Positions 25,390-35,262 of a stretch of 56,315 nt of DNA are shown here, piece after piece. Position numbers and translations under genes: made by a program. The notes under the pieces were generated by a model. It was not told the DNA's origin. It saw nothing but the letters and a program-made list of their open reading frames with translations, and ran no database searches. The DNA is from Chloroflexota bacterium (lineage in GTDB: Bacteria; Chloroflexota; Dehalococcoidia; Lucifugimonadales; GCA-2719675): positions 1 through 56,315 of the forward strand of contig PBID01000012.1 in NCBI GenBank assembly GCA_002719675.1, read 5' to 3'. Position 1 is the first letter of the stretch. Each line of letters begins with the position of its first letter.

Positions 25390-27123
25390 ATGAATAAATT
25401 TAGAATAGCGCTTGCCCAAATCAATTCTGTTGTTGGAGATCTTTCTGGAAATTCCAAGAAGATTGTTGATTATATTGATAGAGCTGTAGATTCAGATTGT
25501 GACATGGTAGTTTTCCCAGAGCTTGCTATAACTGGATATCCACCAGAAGATTTGATTTTTAGGAATAGTTTTGTAAAAGCAAATATGGAAAAAATGAATG
25601 ATATCGTTAAGTCTAGATCTGACATAATTATTGTAGTTGGTTTCATAGATTCTAATGAAAAAATATATAACGCTGTTTCTATATCTCATGGATCAGAAAT
25701 AGTTGATGTATATCACAAAATTTATTTGCCCAATTATGGTGTATTTGATGAAGATCGTTATTTTACTCCAGGTTCCAAAATATCCGTAATAAATTTAAAC
25801 AATTTAAATTTTGCTGTTAATATTTGTGAAGATATTTGGTATAAAGACGGACCAGCTAAGATTCAAAAAAAGTCAGGAGCTGATCTGATAGTTAATATTA
25901 GTGCATCCCCATTCCATTATGGGAAATATATGGACCGCAGAAATATGCTGTCTCAGAGAGCGATTGAAAATGATGCTTATGTAGTTTTTTGCAATAATGT
26001 AGGGGGACAGGATGAACTTATTTTTGACGGTGGAAGTTCTATAATTTCTCCTAATGGGTCTTTAATTTCTGGTGCCCCGCAATTTGAAGAAGCACTTCTG
26101 ATTTCAGATTTAGATATTTCAACGTTTAATGATAAAAATAGAATCAAAGTTTTTCCTAAAAATGAAATTGAAGAAATAAATGATTCTCCAATTAATATTT
26201 CAAAAATTGATTTGGATATAAATTTCAAAATTAAGAATCAAGATATTCGACCTTCAAGACCAAAATATATGAGCCACGTAGAGGAGGTTTATAAAGCCCT
26301 TATTTTGGGAACTAAAGATTATGTTTCCAAAAGTGGTTTTGAAAAAGTTGTTGTAGCTTTATCTGGGGGAATTGACTCTAGTTTAGTAGCAACTATAGCA
26401 GTAGATGCATTAGGATCTGAAAATGTAATTGGCATTTCTATGCCTTCAATGTATTCTTCTCAGGGTAGTGTAATTGATGCAGTCAAATTATCTGAAAATT
26501 TAAAGATAAAATTGATAAAAATTCCTATCAAAGATATTTTTAATGTTTTTATGAATGATTTATCAGATTTGATTCCTTCTGATAGCCAAGGTGTTGCTAA
26601 AGAGAATTTACAATCTAGGATTAGAGGTAATCTAGTTATGGCTTTATCAAATGAATTTGGATGGTTGGCTTTAACGACAGGAAATAAAAGTGAGATGGCA
26701 GTAGGATATGCAACAATTTACGGGGATATGGCTGGAGGATATGCGGTAATTAAAGATGTTCCTAAAACTATGGTTTTTAAACTATCTAAATACAGAAATA
26801 TTATTGAAAAATCTTCTATAATTCCTAGTGAAATTATTTCCAAACCTCCAAGTGCTGAACTTCGTCCGGATCAAAAGGATGAAGATACATTACCACCGTA
26901 TGATTTATTAGATATTATTCTGAAAGCATATGTTGAAGATGATTTAGATTATTATGGTATTTTAAGATTAGGGTTTGATGATGAAATTGTTAGAGACGTA
27001 ATTAATTTGGTGGATAAAAGTGAATATAAGAGAAGGCAATCACCTCCGGGTATAAAAATTACTCCCAAAAATTTTGGAAGGGATAGAAGGTTACCTATAG
27101 TAAATAAATATAGGGAGTTTTAA
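25390..27123 (+). CDS. nadE: Glutamine-dependent NAD+ synthetase
   Basis: A 577-residue two-domain enzyme making NAD+ from nicotinate adenine dinucleotide, ATP and glutamine. The N-terminal nitrilase-type glutaminase has the triad Glu44 (FPELAITGYPPEDL), Lys110 (YHKIYLPN) and Cys146 (NICEDIW). The C-terminal synthetase has the ATP-pyrophosphatase loop SGGIDSS (325-331) and GNKSEMAVGYATIYGDMAGGYAV. Length is typical of the bacterial fused form. The stop overlaps the convergent gcvPB stop by 4 bp, leaving no room for separate terminators. Confidence 0.97.
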   Translation: MNKFRIALAQINSVVGDLSGNSKKIVDYIDRAVDSDCDMVVFPELAITGYPPEDLIFRNSFVKANMEKMNDIVKSRSDIIIVVGFIDSNEKIYNAVSISHGSEIVDVYHKIYLPNYGVFDEDRYFTPGSKISVINLNNLNFAVNICEDIWYKDGPAKIQKKSGADLIVNISASPFHYGKYMDRRNMLSQRAIENDAYVVFCNNVGGQDELIFDGGSSIISPNGSLISGAPQFEEALLISDLDISTFNDKNRIKVFPKNEIEEINDSPINISKIDLDINFKIKNQDIRPSRPKYMSHVEEVYKALILGTKDYVSKSGFEKVVVALSGGIDSSLVATIAVDALGSENVIGISMPSMYSSQGSVIDAVKLSENLKIKLIKIPIKDIFNVFMNDLSDLIPSDSQGVAKENLQSRIRGNLVMALSNEFGWLALTTGNKSEMAVGYATIYGDMAGGYAVIKDVPKTMVFKLSKYRNIIEKSSIIPSEIISKPPSAELRPDQKDEDTLPPYDLLDIILKAYVEDDLDYYGILRLGFDDEIVRDVINLVDKSEYKRRQSPPGIKITPKNFGRDRRLPIVNKYREF

Positions 27124-28625
27124 TTTGATTCTTTCTCCCATCTCAAATTTGGTTTTCTAGCAGCTAATGCTTCATCTAGTCTAGAATTTGGAGTGTTGTG
27201 AGGTGCATTTCTGAGTATTTCTGGATCGTTTTTTGCTTCTTCTGAAATTTTTATCATAGAAGATATAAAATAATCTAATGTTTCTTTAGATTCAGTTTCT
27301 GTTGGTTCTATCATTAGAGCTTCATCTATGATTAAAGGAAAATACATTGTTGGTGGATGAATTCCATAATCAATTAGCCTCTTTGCAATATCTAGAGCCC
27401 GTATTCCATTTAATTTTTTGAAATTACTAGCAGAAAAAACAACTTCGTGCATACATTTTCTTTTAATTGGCAAATCGTAATATTCTTCTAAATGAGATTT
27501 AATATAATTTGCATTAATGACAGCATCTTGGCTAATTTGATTGATACCTTGTTTGCCCAAAGTTTTGATATAAGAATATGCTCTGACTAATGCTCCAAAA
27601 TTTCCGTGAAACCCACCCATTTTGCCAATACTATGTTCTGGTGAAATAAGTGAGTAATCATTTTGACTATTATTTTTCTCATATTTGACTATTGGTGAAG
27701 GTAGATATTGTGATAGTTTTTCGCTAACCATTATTGCTCCGGCTCCAGGTCCACCGCCTCCATGTGGTTGAGTAAATGTTTTATGCAGATTTGAATGTAA
27801 AATGTCAAACCCAAGATCTCCAGGTTTGATTCTTCCTAATAAAGCATTCAAATTTGCTCCGTCTCCATATAAAACACCGCCAGCATCTTTCACCATTTTA
27901 CAAATTTCAATAATATTTGTATCAAATAATCCAAGTGTGCTTGGTTGAGTAATCATTAAACCAGCTAAGTCATCATTAATTGCAGCTTTTAAAGCTTCTA
28001 GATCAGTATTTCCATTTTGGTCAGAAGGTATAGAAATTACGTCAAACCCCGCCATGACTGCAGATGCTGGATTTGTTCCATGAGCGGAATCAGTGATTAA
28101 GATTTTTGTTTTGTGATCATTTCCGTTATTTTTGTGAAATGATCTTGTGATTAACATTCCTGCTAATTCTGCTTCAGCACCTGCCATAGGAGCTAAAGAA
28201 GTTGAATGAAAACCCGTGATTTCTGCAAGAAAGCCTTGCAGTTCAAAAATAATTTTTAGAGCACCTTGAATTGATTCTTCAGGTTGCAGTGGATGAATTT
28301 CTGATAATCCTGGCAGAGATGCAATTTCATCATTAATTTTTGGATTGTATTTCATAGTACAACTTCCAAGTGGGTAAAAGTTATGGTCTATAGAAAAATT
28401 GAACTGACTTAATTGAGAAAAATATCTGACTATTTCATTTTCACTAACTTCTGGAAGAGGTAATTCTTCTCTAAGGTATTTGTTAGGAAGTGTTTGTTGC
28501 TTAGGAACGTCAGATTCTGGGGTATGGGCGCCAACTTTTCCAGGTTGACTTCTATCCATTAGAAGTTTTCTGATTAAGTTTTGTTTTTTAATATGGTGTT
28601 CGTTTGTAATTTGATTGCTATTCAT
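27120..28625 (-). CDS. gcvPB: Glycine dehydrogenase (decarboxylating) subunit 2
   Basis: A 501-residue PLP-bearing half of the split P protein. The Schiff-base lysine is Lys282 in SNLHKTFTQPHGGGGPGAG; FYPLGSCTMKYNP (84-96) and SAHGTNPASA are conserved. With GcvPA it decarboxylates glycine and loads the aminomethyl group on the lipoyl arm of GcvH. Its start overlaps the gcvPA stop by 4 bp (ATGA), which supports equal synthesis of the two subunits. Last gene of the gcvT-gcvH-gcvPA-gcvPB operon. Confidence 0.97.
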   Translation of the reverse strand: MNSNQITNEHHIKKQNLIRKLLMDRSQPGKVGAHTPESDVPKQQTLPNKYLREELPLPEVSENEIVRYFSQLSQFNFSIDHNFYPLGSCTMKYNPKINDEIASLPGLSEIHPLQPEESIQGALKIIFELQGFLAEITGFHSTSLAPMAGAEAELAGMLITRSFHKNNGNDHKTKILITDSAHGTNPASAVMAGFDVISIPSDQNGNTDLEALKAAINDDLAGLMITQPSTLGLFDTNIIEICKMVKDAGGVLYGDGANLNALLGRIKPGDLGFDILHSNLHKTFTQPHGGGGPGAGAIMVSEKLSQYLPSPIVKYEKNNSQNDYSLISPEHSIGKMGGFHGNFGALVRAYSYIKTLGKQGINQISQDAVINANYIKSHLEEYYDLPIKRKCMHEVVFSASNFKKLNGIRALDIAKRLIDYGIHPPTMYFPLIIDEALMIEPTETESKETLDYFISSMIKISEEAKNDPEILRNAPHNTPNSRLDEALAARKPNLRWEKESN

Positions 28626-29953
28626 TTCGTCGCCTGAATATTTTTTAAGCTATCAATTAAATTGTCAATTTCTTTTTTGGAATTCATTTCTGTGAAACAA
28701 ATTAGCATGCCATTTTCTATTTCAGAGCTTACGTCAAGTCCACCAATTATCTTATTTTTAATTAGTAACTTGTTCACTTCTTTTGGAGGTATAGGGCACT
28801 TGATTACGAATTCTCTAAAAAATAGTCCATTATCTACAACGTTGTAGCCAGGAATTGAATTTATCAAATTTGCAGCATAATGTGCTTTTTCATAACACAA
28901 ATTTGCTATTTGTTTTAATCCAGATTTACCCAAAGCTGCTAGATACACTGTTGCTCCAAGAGCAATTAAACCTACAGAGGTACATATATTTGAAGTTGCT
29001 TTTTCTCTTCTAATATGTTGTTCTCTAGTTTGCATTGTTAGTACATACCCAGTTTTACCTTCAGTATCAATTGTTTGTCCAACAATTCTACCTGGCATTT
29101 GACGTATGAATTTTTGTTTGCAAGCAAAGATACCTACATACGGACCTCCAAATGTAGTAGCAATTCCTAGAGATTGACCTTCACCAACTACTATATCGGC
29201 GCCATAATCACCAGGAGGTTTAATCATTCCTAGTGATATGGGATCTACACTTACAACTAATAAAGAATCATTTTCTTTTGCTAAGTTCGAAAATTTTTCA
29301 ATATCCTCTAAATTACCAAGAAAATTAGGTTGTTGCAAAATGATGCAGGCTGTATCTGGCTTTAACGATGTTGAATTATCTATTATATCTATTTTGATTT
29401 CAGGAGCTTCAAGAAAAGTTTGTAGTACTTCTATATAAGATTGAGATACAGTTTTTAAAACTGAAATCCTGTTTTTTTTAGTAATTCTTACAGCCATTAA
29501 AGCTGCTTCTGCCATTGAAGAAGCTCCATCGTACATACCTGAATTAGCAATTTCCATATTAGTTAATTGGCAAATCATAGATTGGAACTCATAATGAGCT
29601 TGTAAAGTACCCTGAGATATCTCAGGTTGATATGGAGTGTAAGAGGTCATAAATTCGCTTCGGCTTGTAATTTGTCTTACGATTGAAGGGATAAATTGTC
29701 TATATGATCCAGCTCCAAGAAAAGATGAAAATTCTCCAGGAGTGTCATTAAGCTTTGATGTGCTTTCAATTTCATTTCTTAATTCAAGTTCGGATAGAGC
29801 ATTAGGTAAATTAAGCTTAGGATTAATTAAGTGTGAAGGTAAATCCGAAAAAAGGTCTTCTAATGAAGATACACCAGCAATATCTTTTAACATTTCATTT
29901 TTTTGAAGAGAAGTATTTGGTGTATATCTAGAAATAAAATTCTTTGTGTCCAT
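28622..29953 (-). CDS. gcvPA: Glycine dehydrogenase (decarboxylating) subunit 1
   Basis: A 443-residue half of the P protein without the PLP lysine. Landmarks: RYTPNT at the N terminus, FLGAGSYRQFIPSIVRQI, TSYTPYQPEISQGTLQ, NSGMYDGASSMAEAALMA and GGPYVGIFACK. It forms an alpha2-beta2 complex with GcvPB. The gene lies 12 bp after gcvH and overlaps gcvPB by 4 bp. Confidence 0.97.
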   Translation of the reverse strand: MDTKNFISRYTPNTSLQKNEMLKDIAGVSSLEDLFSDLPSHLINPKLNLPNALSELELRNEIESTSKLNDTPGEFSSFLGAGSYRQFIPSIVRQITSRSEFMTSYTPYQPEISQGTLQAHYEFQSMICQLTNMEIANSGMYDGASSMAEAALMAVRITKKNRISVLKTVSQSYIEVLQTFLEAPEIKIDIIDNSTSLKPDTACIILQQPNFLGNLEDIEKFSNLAKENDSLLVVSVDPISLGMIKPPGDYGADIVVGEGQSLGIATTFGGPYVGIFACKQKFIRQMPGRIVGQTIDTEGKTGYVLTMQTREQHIRREKATSNICTSVGLIALGATVYLAALGKSGLKQIANLCYEKAHYAANLINSIPGYNVVDNGLFFREFVIKCPIPPKEVNKLLIKNKIIGGLDVSSEIENGMLICFTEMNSKKEIDNLIDSLKNIQATK

Positions 29954-29965
29954 TTTGAATATTTA

Positions 29966-30358
29966 TTAATCCTTGCCAGATTCTAGGAAAGACTCATAAT
30001 CTTTTAAATTCATTAAGTTTTCAAGTTCTGATTTATCTTTTAATTCCACTTGAATTAACCAGCCTTCTTCATAAGGGCTATCACTTAGTATTTCTGGGTT
30101 TTGAACAACAGATTCATTTATTTGACTGATGTTTCCACTTACAGGACTATATAGTTCTGAAACTGCTTTGACGGATTCAATTTCTCCAAATTGTTCAAAT
30201 TGTGTGACATCATTTCCAGCTTCAGGAAGTTCAATAAATACAATATCACCTAAATTATCTGATGCAAATTTTGTAATTCCGATGAAAACAGTGTTATCTG
30301 TTTTCATCAGTACCCATTCATGTTCATCACTATAGTACATTTCTTTCTCTTTAGACAT
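29966..30358 (-). CDS. gcvH: Glycine cleavage system H protein
   Basis: A 130-residue lipoyl carrier that shuttles the aminomethyl intermediate between the P and T proteins and is reoxidised by lipoamide dehydrogenase. The lipoylation site is Lys64 in GEIESVKAVSELYSPVSG. SDEHEWV at the N terminus and NLGDIVFIELPEAG are standard. The gene overlaps the end of gcvT by 8 bp. No lipoate-attachment or lpd gene is in the window. Confidence 0.97.
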   Translation of the reverse strand: MSKEKEMYYSDEHEWVLMKTDNTVFIGITKFASDNLGDIVFIELPEAGNDVTQFEQFGEIESVKAVSELYSPVSGNISQINESVVQNPEILSDSPYEEGWLIQVELKDKSELENLMNLKDYESFLESGKD

Positions 30359-31478
30359 TTTTTCTCCGTGTGTAAAATGGTATTTTTGTGATTTTAGCTG
30401 ACAAGTTTTTATTTCGGATTTCTATAACAATTTTTGTTTCTAATGAAGAAAATTCTTTTGAAATATATCCTATACCTATTATCTTGTCTAGGGTTGGAGA
30501 GACTCCTCCACTTGTTACCTCACCAATAATTTCATTCTTATGCTTTATTTTATATCCATGTCTAGGGATTCCCTTATCTTCCATTTCGAAGCCGACTAAT
30601 ATTTTTGTTAATTCATTTAACTTGATGTTTTTTAATGAATCACATGCGACATAATTTAGTCTTGATAGATCTAAAAATTTTCCAAGACCTACTTCAAAAG
30701 GATTTGTATTAGAGTTCATGTCATTTCCGTGAAGTAACAAACCTGCTTCTAGCCTTAATATATCTCTACTACCTAAACCACACGGGTGTACGCCTGATTT
30801 TTTAAGTAAATCCCAGAGGGAAGTTGCAAAATCTACAGGAGTAATTACTTCAAATCCATCTTCACCGGTATATCCAGTTCTGCAAATAATTAATTCTTGA
30901 TTCTGGAATTTTATTTTTATTGAACCAAAATATTTTATTTTTGATAGATCAGTTTGAAGTATATTTGATAATTTATTTTCAGATTCAGGCCCTTGGATTG
31001 CAATCATTGCAGTTGTTGCAGTGATATTTTCTATTTGAATATTTGTCCATTTTAAGGTATCAATGCTAGTTTGATATTTATCAGAAACTAAAATTTGGTT
31101 GAACCAGTTCAATACTAAATCGGTGTTTGAAGCGTTAGGAATAATTAAAAAATCAGTTTCGTTTTTTCTTAGTGTTACGCAATCATCAATTATTCCGCCA
31201 TTTTTGTTGCAAATCACACCATATTTAATTCTTCCAGGCTTTAGCTTTTTTGTGTTAAAGCTAAGGACTCTATTAAGGAAACTTTCAGAGTCTTTACCGG
31301 TAATATTTACTCTTCCCATATGAGAAACATCAAACATTCCGGCTTTTGATCTAACATGGTTGACTTCTTTAAGGATACCTTCATATTGGACTGGCATATC
31401 CCAGCCCCCAAAGTCGACAATTCTAGCATTTTCGTCAACGTGCTTTTGAAATAGAGAGGTTTTTTTATTTGTTGTCAC
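30351..31478 (-). CDS. gcvT: Aminomethyltransferase (glycine cleavage T protein)
   Basis: A 375-residue folate enzyme that releases ammonia and forms 5,10-methylene-tetrahydrofolate from the GcvH-bound aminomethyl group. Typical blocks: VDFGGWDMPVQYEGI, GMFDVSHMGRVNITG, RTGYTGEDGFEV, LGSRDILRLEAGLLLHGNDM and the C-terminal VTSGGVSPTLDKIIGIGY. It is the first gene of the operon. I looked for a glycine riboswitch in the 142 bp upstream (31479-31620) and saw none. Confidence 0.97.
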   Translation of the reverse strand: MTTNKKTSLFQKHVDENARIVDFGGWDMPVQYEGILKEVNHVRSKAGMFDVSHMGRVNITGKDSESFLNRVLSFNTKKLKPGRIKYGVICNKNGGIIDDCVTLRKNETDFLIIPNASNTDLVLNWFNQILVSDKYQTSIDTLKWTNIQIENITATTAMIAIQGPESENKLSNILQTDLSKIKYFGSIKIKFQNQELIICRTGYTGEDGFEVITPVDFATSLWDLLKKSGVHPCGLGSRDILRLEAGLLLHGNDMNSNTNPFEVGLGKFLDLSRLNYVACDSLKNIKLNELTKILVGFEMEDKGIPRHGYKIKHKNEIIGEVTSGGVSPTLDKIIGIGYISKEFSSLETKIVIEIRNKNLSAKITKIPFYTRRKNV

Positions 31479-31620
31479 TAGTAACTGTAGTCCAATTTTT
31501 GATTTAATTTAGAATTGTTATATATTTATTAAACAATTTTTGGGTATAAAGGTTAGTTAATTTTAATACATATTTTGTTAGTTTGTAAGAGATTTTTAAT
31601 ATAAATATCCAAGCTTTAAA

Positions 31621-32400
31621 TCAATTAAAATATTTTTTGTTAATTGAATCTATTATAAGCGATATATGATTGTCGTTTGATGAACTTAAAAAAAATGGGT
31701 CAATTTTTGAAATGGATATATAATTGTGATCAATTGCCCAAATATCGCTTCCTTCTAAAGGTTTTTGATGATTTTTTTTATCTGGTTTGATCCAAAAATA
31801 CTCTTCATTAGAAATTATTTCTTTTTCTACATTTTGTTGATAGTTAGAGCCTCCTAAGAAAGTTGATTTTAAAGATTTGATTTTTTTTAGATCTACGCAA
31901 GGAACATTAATGTTTAGCAAAAATGGTTTTGGATATGGGTTTTTATTTAAACTAGATACAAACTCTTGTATCATTAGCCCTGCAACGTCGAAACGTAATA
32001 TGTCTTTATAGGAAGCTGAGATTGCGATTGAGGGTATGTTTCTTAAATATCCATGAATTGCTGCTCCAACTGTTCCAGATAACATTACATCTAACCCCAA
32101 GTTTGCACCTGAATTAATTCCAGAAATTATTAATTTAGGTTGATTTTTGAAGAGTTTTTCACAAGCTAATATCACACAATCTGCAGGAGTTCCTTCTACT
32201 GAAAAAATTTGGACATTGCTATTGTAATTTGATTTTTGGATCAGTTTAACAGGAGATTTCAGGCTCATTGAAGCTCCTGTGCCACTTTGGTTATTAGCAG
32301 GTGCCACTACAATGATTTCAGAAAATGATTGTAGGTGATTTATTGTTGCCCAAAGACCTGGTGCATCAATTCCGTCATCGTTTGTAATTAATATAGCCAG
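31621..32400 (-). CDS. surE: 5'/3'-nucleotidase SurE with apparent CTG start codon
   Basis: The first ATG in this frame (32307) would remove the catalytic N terminus. Reading upstream in the same frame gives AILITNDDGIDAPGLWAT before VVAPANNQSGTG, which is exactly the SurE start (M-x-I-L-x-T-N-D-D-G); the Asp-Asp pair binds the metal. An in-frame TAA lies two codons before, separated only by GTT, so translation must begin at GTT, CTG or ATA. CTG 32400 is best: AGAGG (32408-32412) is 7 bases away and the protein then has the normal 259 residues. SurE dephosphorylates nucleoside monophosphates and short polyphosphates. Other motifs: ISGINSGANLGLDVMLSGTVGAA. Confidence in the family is very high, in the start codon moderate. 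Confidence 0.9.
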   Translation of the reverse strand: MAILITNDDGIDAPGLWATINHLQSFSEIIVVAPANNQSGTGASMSLKSPVKLIQKSNYNSNVQIFSVEGTPADCVILACEKLFKNQPKLIISGINSGANLGLDVMLSGTVGAAIHGYLRNIPSIAISASYKDILRFDVAGLMIQEFVSSLNKNPYPKPFLLNINVPCVDLKKIKSLKSTFLGGSNYQQNVEKEIISNEEYFWIKPDKKNHQKPLEGSDIWAIDHNYISISKIDPFFLSSSNDNHISLIIDSINKKYFN

Positions 32401-32407
32401 AACTTAA

Positions 32408-32425
32408 CCTCTGTAAAATATTATA
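32408..32425 (-). promoter_or_regulatory. surE -10 box and Shine-Dalgarno site
   Basis: On the minus strand TATAAT (32420-32425) is followed by a 5' leader of about 12 bases and AGAGG (32408-32412), which sets the start at CTG 32400. No convincing -35 hexamer was seen. Confidence 0.5.
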
Positions 32426-32535
32426 CAATTTAGTATATCATTTAAAATACATTAATATTTGTTGTAAAAGTATAGATTTATTATGTATATTGTTCTTTGG
32501 AGTTTCTATAGTTAGCATCAAAAAATCACTTAAAA

Positions 32536-35253
32536 ATGACAAATAAAAAAGTTAAATCTATTAATTCAGATTCTATTAGCAAAAGATTTGATTTTGCTGA
32601 GAAAGATGTTTCTTTCCGTAATAAATGGAATGATCTGGGTATTCATAATTATGATCGTTCTTCTCCACGAGAGAAAAATTATGTTATTGATTCTCCTCCT
32701 CCAACTGCAAGTGGTGAATTACACCAAGGGCATATATTTTCATATACTCATCAAGATTTGATTGCAAGATATAAACGCATGAATTTTTGGAATGTTGTTT
32801 ATCCTATGGGTTGGGATGATAATGGATTGCCGACAGAACGTAGAGTTCAAAATTACTTCAATGTAAGAACTAATCCGAATATAAAATATGTTGAAAATTT
32901 TGATGTTCAAGAGGAAAAAAAGAGATTAAATTTAAAGTCTAAAAATCAATTGGAAATTTCAAGAGGTAATTTTATTGAACTTTGTCATAAAGTTACTGAA
33001 GAAGATGAAAAAGCATTTAAGAATTTATTTGAACGTTTAGGCTTATCTATAGATTGGGAAGAAGAATATTCTACTATTGATAACAAGTCTAGAAGAATCT
33101 CACAAAGAAGTTTTCTGGACCTATATAATAAAGGACATATTTATAATCATGAATTACCTACGATGTGGGATGTAGATTTTCAGACTGCTGTTGCTCAAGC
33201 TGAAGTTGAGGATCGAAACAAACAAGGTGCTTTTCATGATATAGAATTTTCAGTTTTGTCAGATGATAATAGTGAGTCATTTGTTATATCAACTACTAGA
33301 CCTGAATTATTACCTGCTTGCGTTGGAGTAACCGCTCATCCAGATGATTCTAGATATAAACATTTGTTTGGTAAACATGCAATTACACCTTGTTTTTTTT
33401 CTAAAGTTCCAATTTTTGCAAGTGATAAAGTTGATCCTGAGAAAGGTACTGGAATTCTAATGGTCTGCACTTTTGGCGACCAAGTTGATGTTGAATGGTG
33501 GAGGGAACAAAAATTAATGCTCAAACAAATTATTGATCAATCAGGAAGAGTAATGAAGATTGATTTTCATGGTTCTGATGATTTGCAAGAGTGGTTTAGC
33601 TTTAACCCTAAGGTTGCAAATCTTAATTATGAAAAAATTATAGGCAAGAAAATTTATCAAGCAAAATCTTTGTTGGTAGATATGTTAAAAGATCCGAAGA
33701 ATTCTTTTGGCAGTAATTTACCACCTTTGAAAAGTGACCCTCGTATAGTTGATCATACAGTTAGATATTATGAAAAAGGTGATAATCCAATTGAATATTT
33801 AACTTCTCGGCAGTGGTTTGTCAAAATTATGGATAAAAAAGATCAACTTTTAAATCAAGGTTCAAAAGTTAATTGGTTCCCTGATTTTATGGAGAAAAGA
33901 TATTCAAATTGGACAGATGGCTTAGCTCATGATTGGGCAATTAGTAGACAGAGGTATTTTGGCGTACCCATTCCAATTTGGTATAGATTGGATAAAAATG
34001 GAGATAGAATTTTTGGTAATTATATTCTAGCTGATGAATCGATGTTGCCAGTTGATCCTGTAGAGAAAAATCCTCCAGGTTTTGAAGAATCTCAACGAGG
34101 CAAACCTAACGGTTTTGATGCTGAGAAAGATGTACTTGATACTTGGTTTACTTCATCAATAACTCCTCAAATTGTAGCTAATTGGGGAGAAAAAAATGAT
34201 CGGATGGATTTACTTTACCCAATGGATCTAAGGCCTCAAGCTCATGAGATAATTAGGACTTGGGCTTTTTATACAATTGTCAAATCTATGTTGCATCAAA
34301 ATAATATACCATGGAAAAATGCTGCTATTTCTGGATTTATTTTAGACCCAGATCGTAAAAAAATGAGCAAATCTAAAGGAAATGTTGTTACTCCCATTCC
34401 GCTTTTAGAGCAACATGGTTCGGATGCTGTAAGATATTGGGCCAGTAATGCAAGGCTTGGAATGGATATGGCTTATGATGAATCAATGTTTAAAATTGGA
34501 GGAAAATTAGTTACAAAATTATTTAATGCAGCAAAATTTGTTTTATCTCAAGAAGGATTTGAAGGAGAAATATCAAATGAATTAGATTTAGCTTTTGTTT
34601 ATGAATTAAAAGAGGTCGTTAGAAAGTCTACAATTGCTTTTGAAAAATATGATTTTGCTATAGCTCTTCAGATTATTGAAGATTTCTTCTGGAGAGGATT
34701 TACAGATAATTATTTAGAATTAGTTAAAACTAGAATTAGAGATGATTCAGATGCCATAGGTCAATCTTCAGGTCTATCAACTCTTAGGTTTGGATTAAAT
34801 GTTTTTCTTAGACTTTTTGCCCCATTTTTACCTACTATTACCGATGAGATTTGGTCTTGGGTTTTTGCAGAAGAGCTAGATTTAAAATCAATTCATATTG
34901 CACCTTGGCCAATAGTTGATTTAGGTTCAGATTTTCAAATGAACTTGCCTGATGAATTTGTAGATTTGAATAAGGATTTAAAATATGATTTTTGTAGGAT
35001 ATCTGATCCAAGAAATATTTATTCATTCAGTGCCGCTTGCGCAGCTATTTCCTCGATTCGTAAATCTAAGAATAGTTTAGGTATTGGTTTAGGAGCTCAA
35101 TTAGAAAATGTAAAGATTTTCACTGATGAAAAAGGTATGTCAGAATTAGAATTGGTTTTAAAAGATGTTAGTTCTGCAGCTAGAACGGAAAATATTGAAA
35201 TGGTTTTTACTGAAAATGATGGAGATTTAAAGTATGAATCTGAAATTAGATAG
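32536..35253 (+). CDS. valS: Valine--tRNA ligase
   Basis: A 905-residue class-I aminoacyl-tRNA synthetase. The HIGH-type motif is HQGH (63-66, in PPPTASGELHQGH) and the KMSKS loop is at 609-613 (RKKMSKSKGN). The editing domain is present between them (TTRPELLPACVGVTAHP), followed by DWAISRQRYFGVPIPIWY and an anticodon-binding helical domain. The PPPTASG form and the lack of a long C-terminal coiled coil resemble the actinobacterial/archaeal-like ValRS branch. ATG 32536 has no strong Shine-Dalgarno site. The peroxiredoxin gene begins 9 bp downstream, so the two are co-transcribed. Confidence 0.96.
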   Translation: MTNKKVKSINSDSISKRFDFAEKDVSFRNKWNDLGIHNYDRSSPREKNYVIDSPPPTASGELHQGHIFSYTHQDLIARYKRMNFWNVVYPMGWDDNGLPTERRVQNYFNVRTNPNIKYVENFDVQEEKKRLNLKSKNQLEISRGNFIELCHKVTEEDEKAFKNLFERLGLSIDWEEEYSTIDNKSRRISQRSFLDLYNKGHIYNHELPTMWDVDFQTAVAQAEVEDRNKQGAFHDIEFSVLSDDNSESFVISTTRPELLPACVGVTAHPDDSRYKHLFGKHAITPCFFSKVPIFASDKVDPEKGTGILMVCTFGDQVDVEWWREQKLMLKQIIDQSGRVMKIDFHGSDDLQEWFSFNPKVANLNYEKIIGKKIYQAKSLLVDMLKDPKNSFGSNLPPLKSDPRIVDHTVRYYEKGDNPIEYLTSRQWFVKIMDKKDQLLNQGSKVNWFPDFMEKRYSNWTDGLAHDWAISRQRYFGVPIPIWYRLDKNGDRIFGNYILADESMLPVDPVEKNPPGFEESQRGKPNGFDAEKDVLDTWFTSSITPQIVANWGEKNDRMDLLYPMDLRPQAHEIIRTWAFYTIVKSMLHQNNIPWKNAAISGFILDPDRKKMSKSKGNVVTPIPLLEQHGSDAVRYWASNARLGMDMAYDESMFKIGGKLVTKLFNAAKFVLSQEGFEGEISNELDLAFVYELKEVVRKSTIAFEKYDFAIALQIIEDFFWRGFTDNYLELVKTRIRDDSDAIGQSSGLSTLRFGLNVFLRLFAPFLPTITDEIWSWVFAEELDLKSIHIAPWPIVDLGSDFQMNLPDEFVDLNKDLKYDFCRISDPRNIYSFSAACAAISSIRKSKNSLGIGLGAQLENVKIFTDEKGMSELELVLKDVSSAARTENIEMVFTENDGDLKYESEIR

Positions 35254-35262
35254 GAGGTTTTG

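Noticed and set aside
31479-31620. Glycine riboswitch before the gcv operon
   Set aside because: No conserved aptamer core or paired helices could be found in these 142 AT-rich bases.
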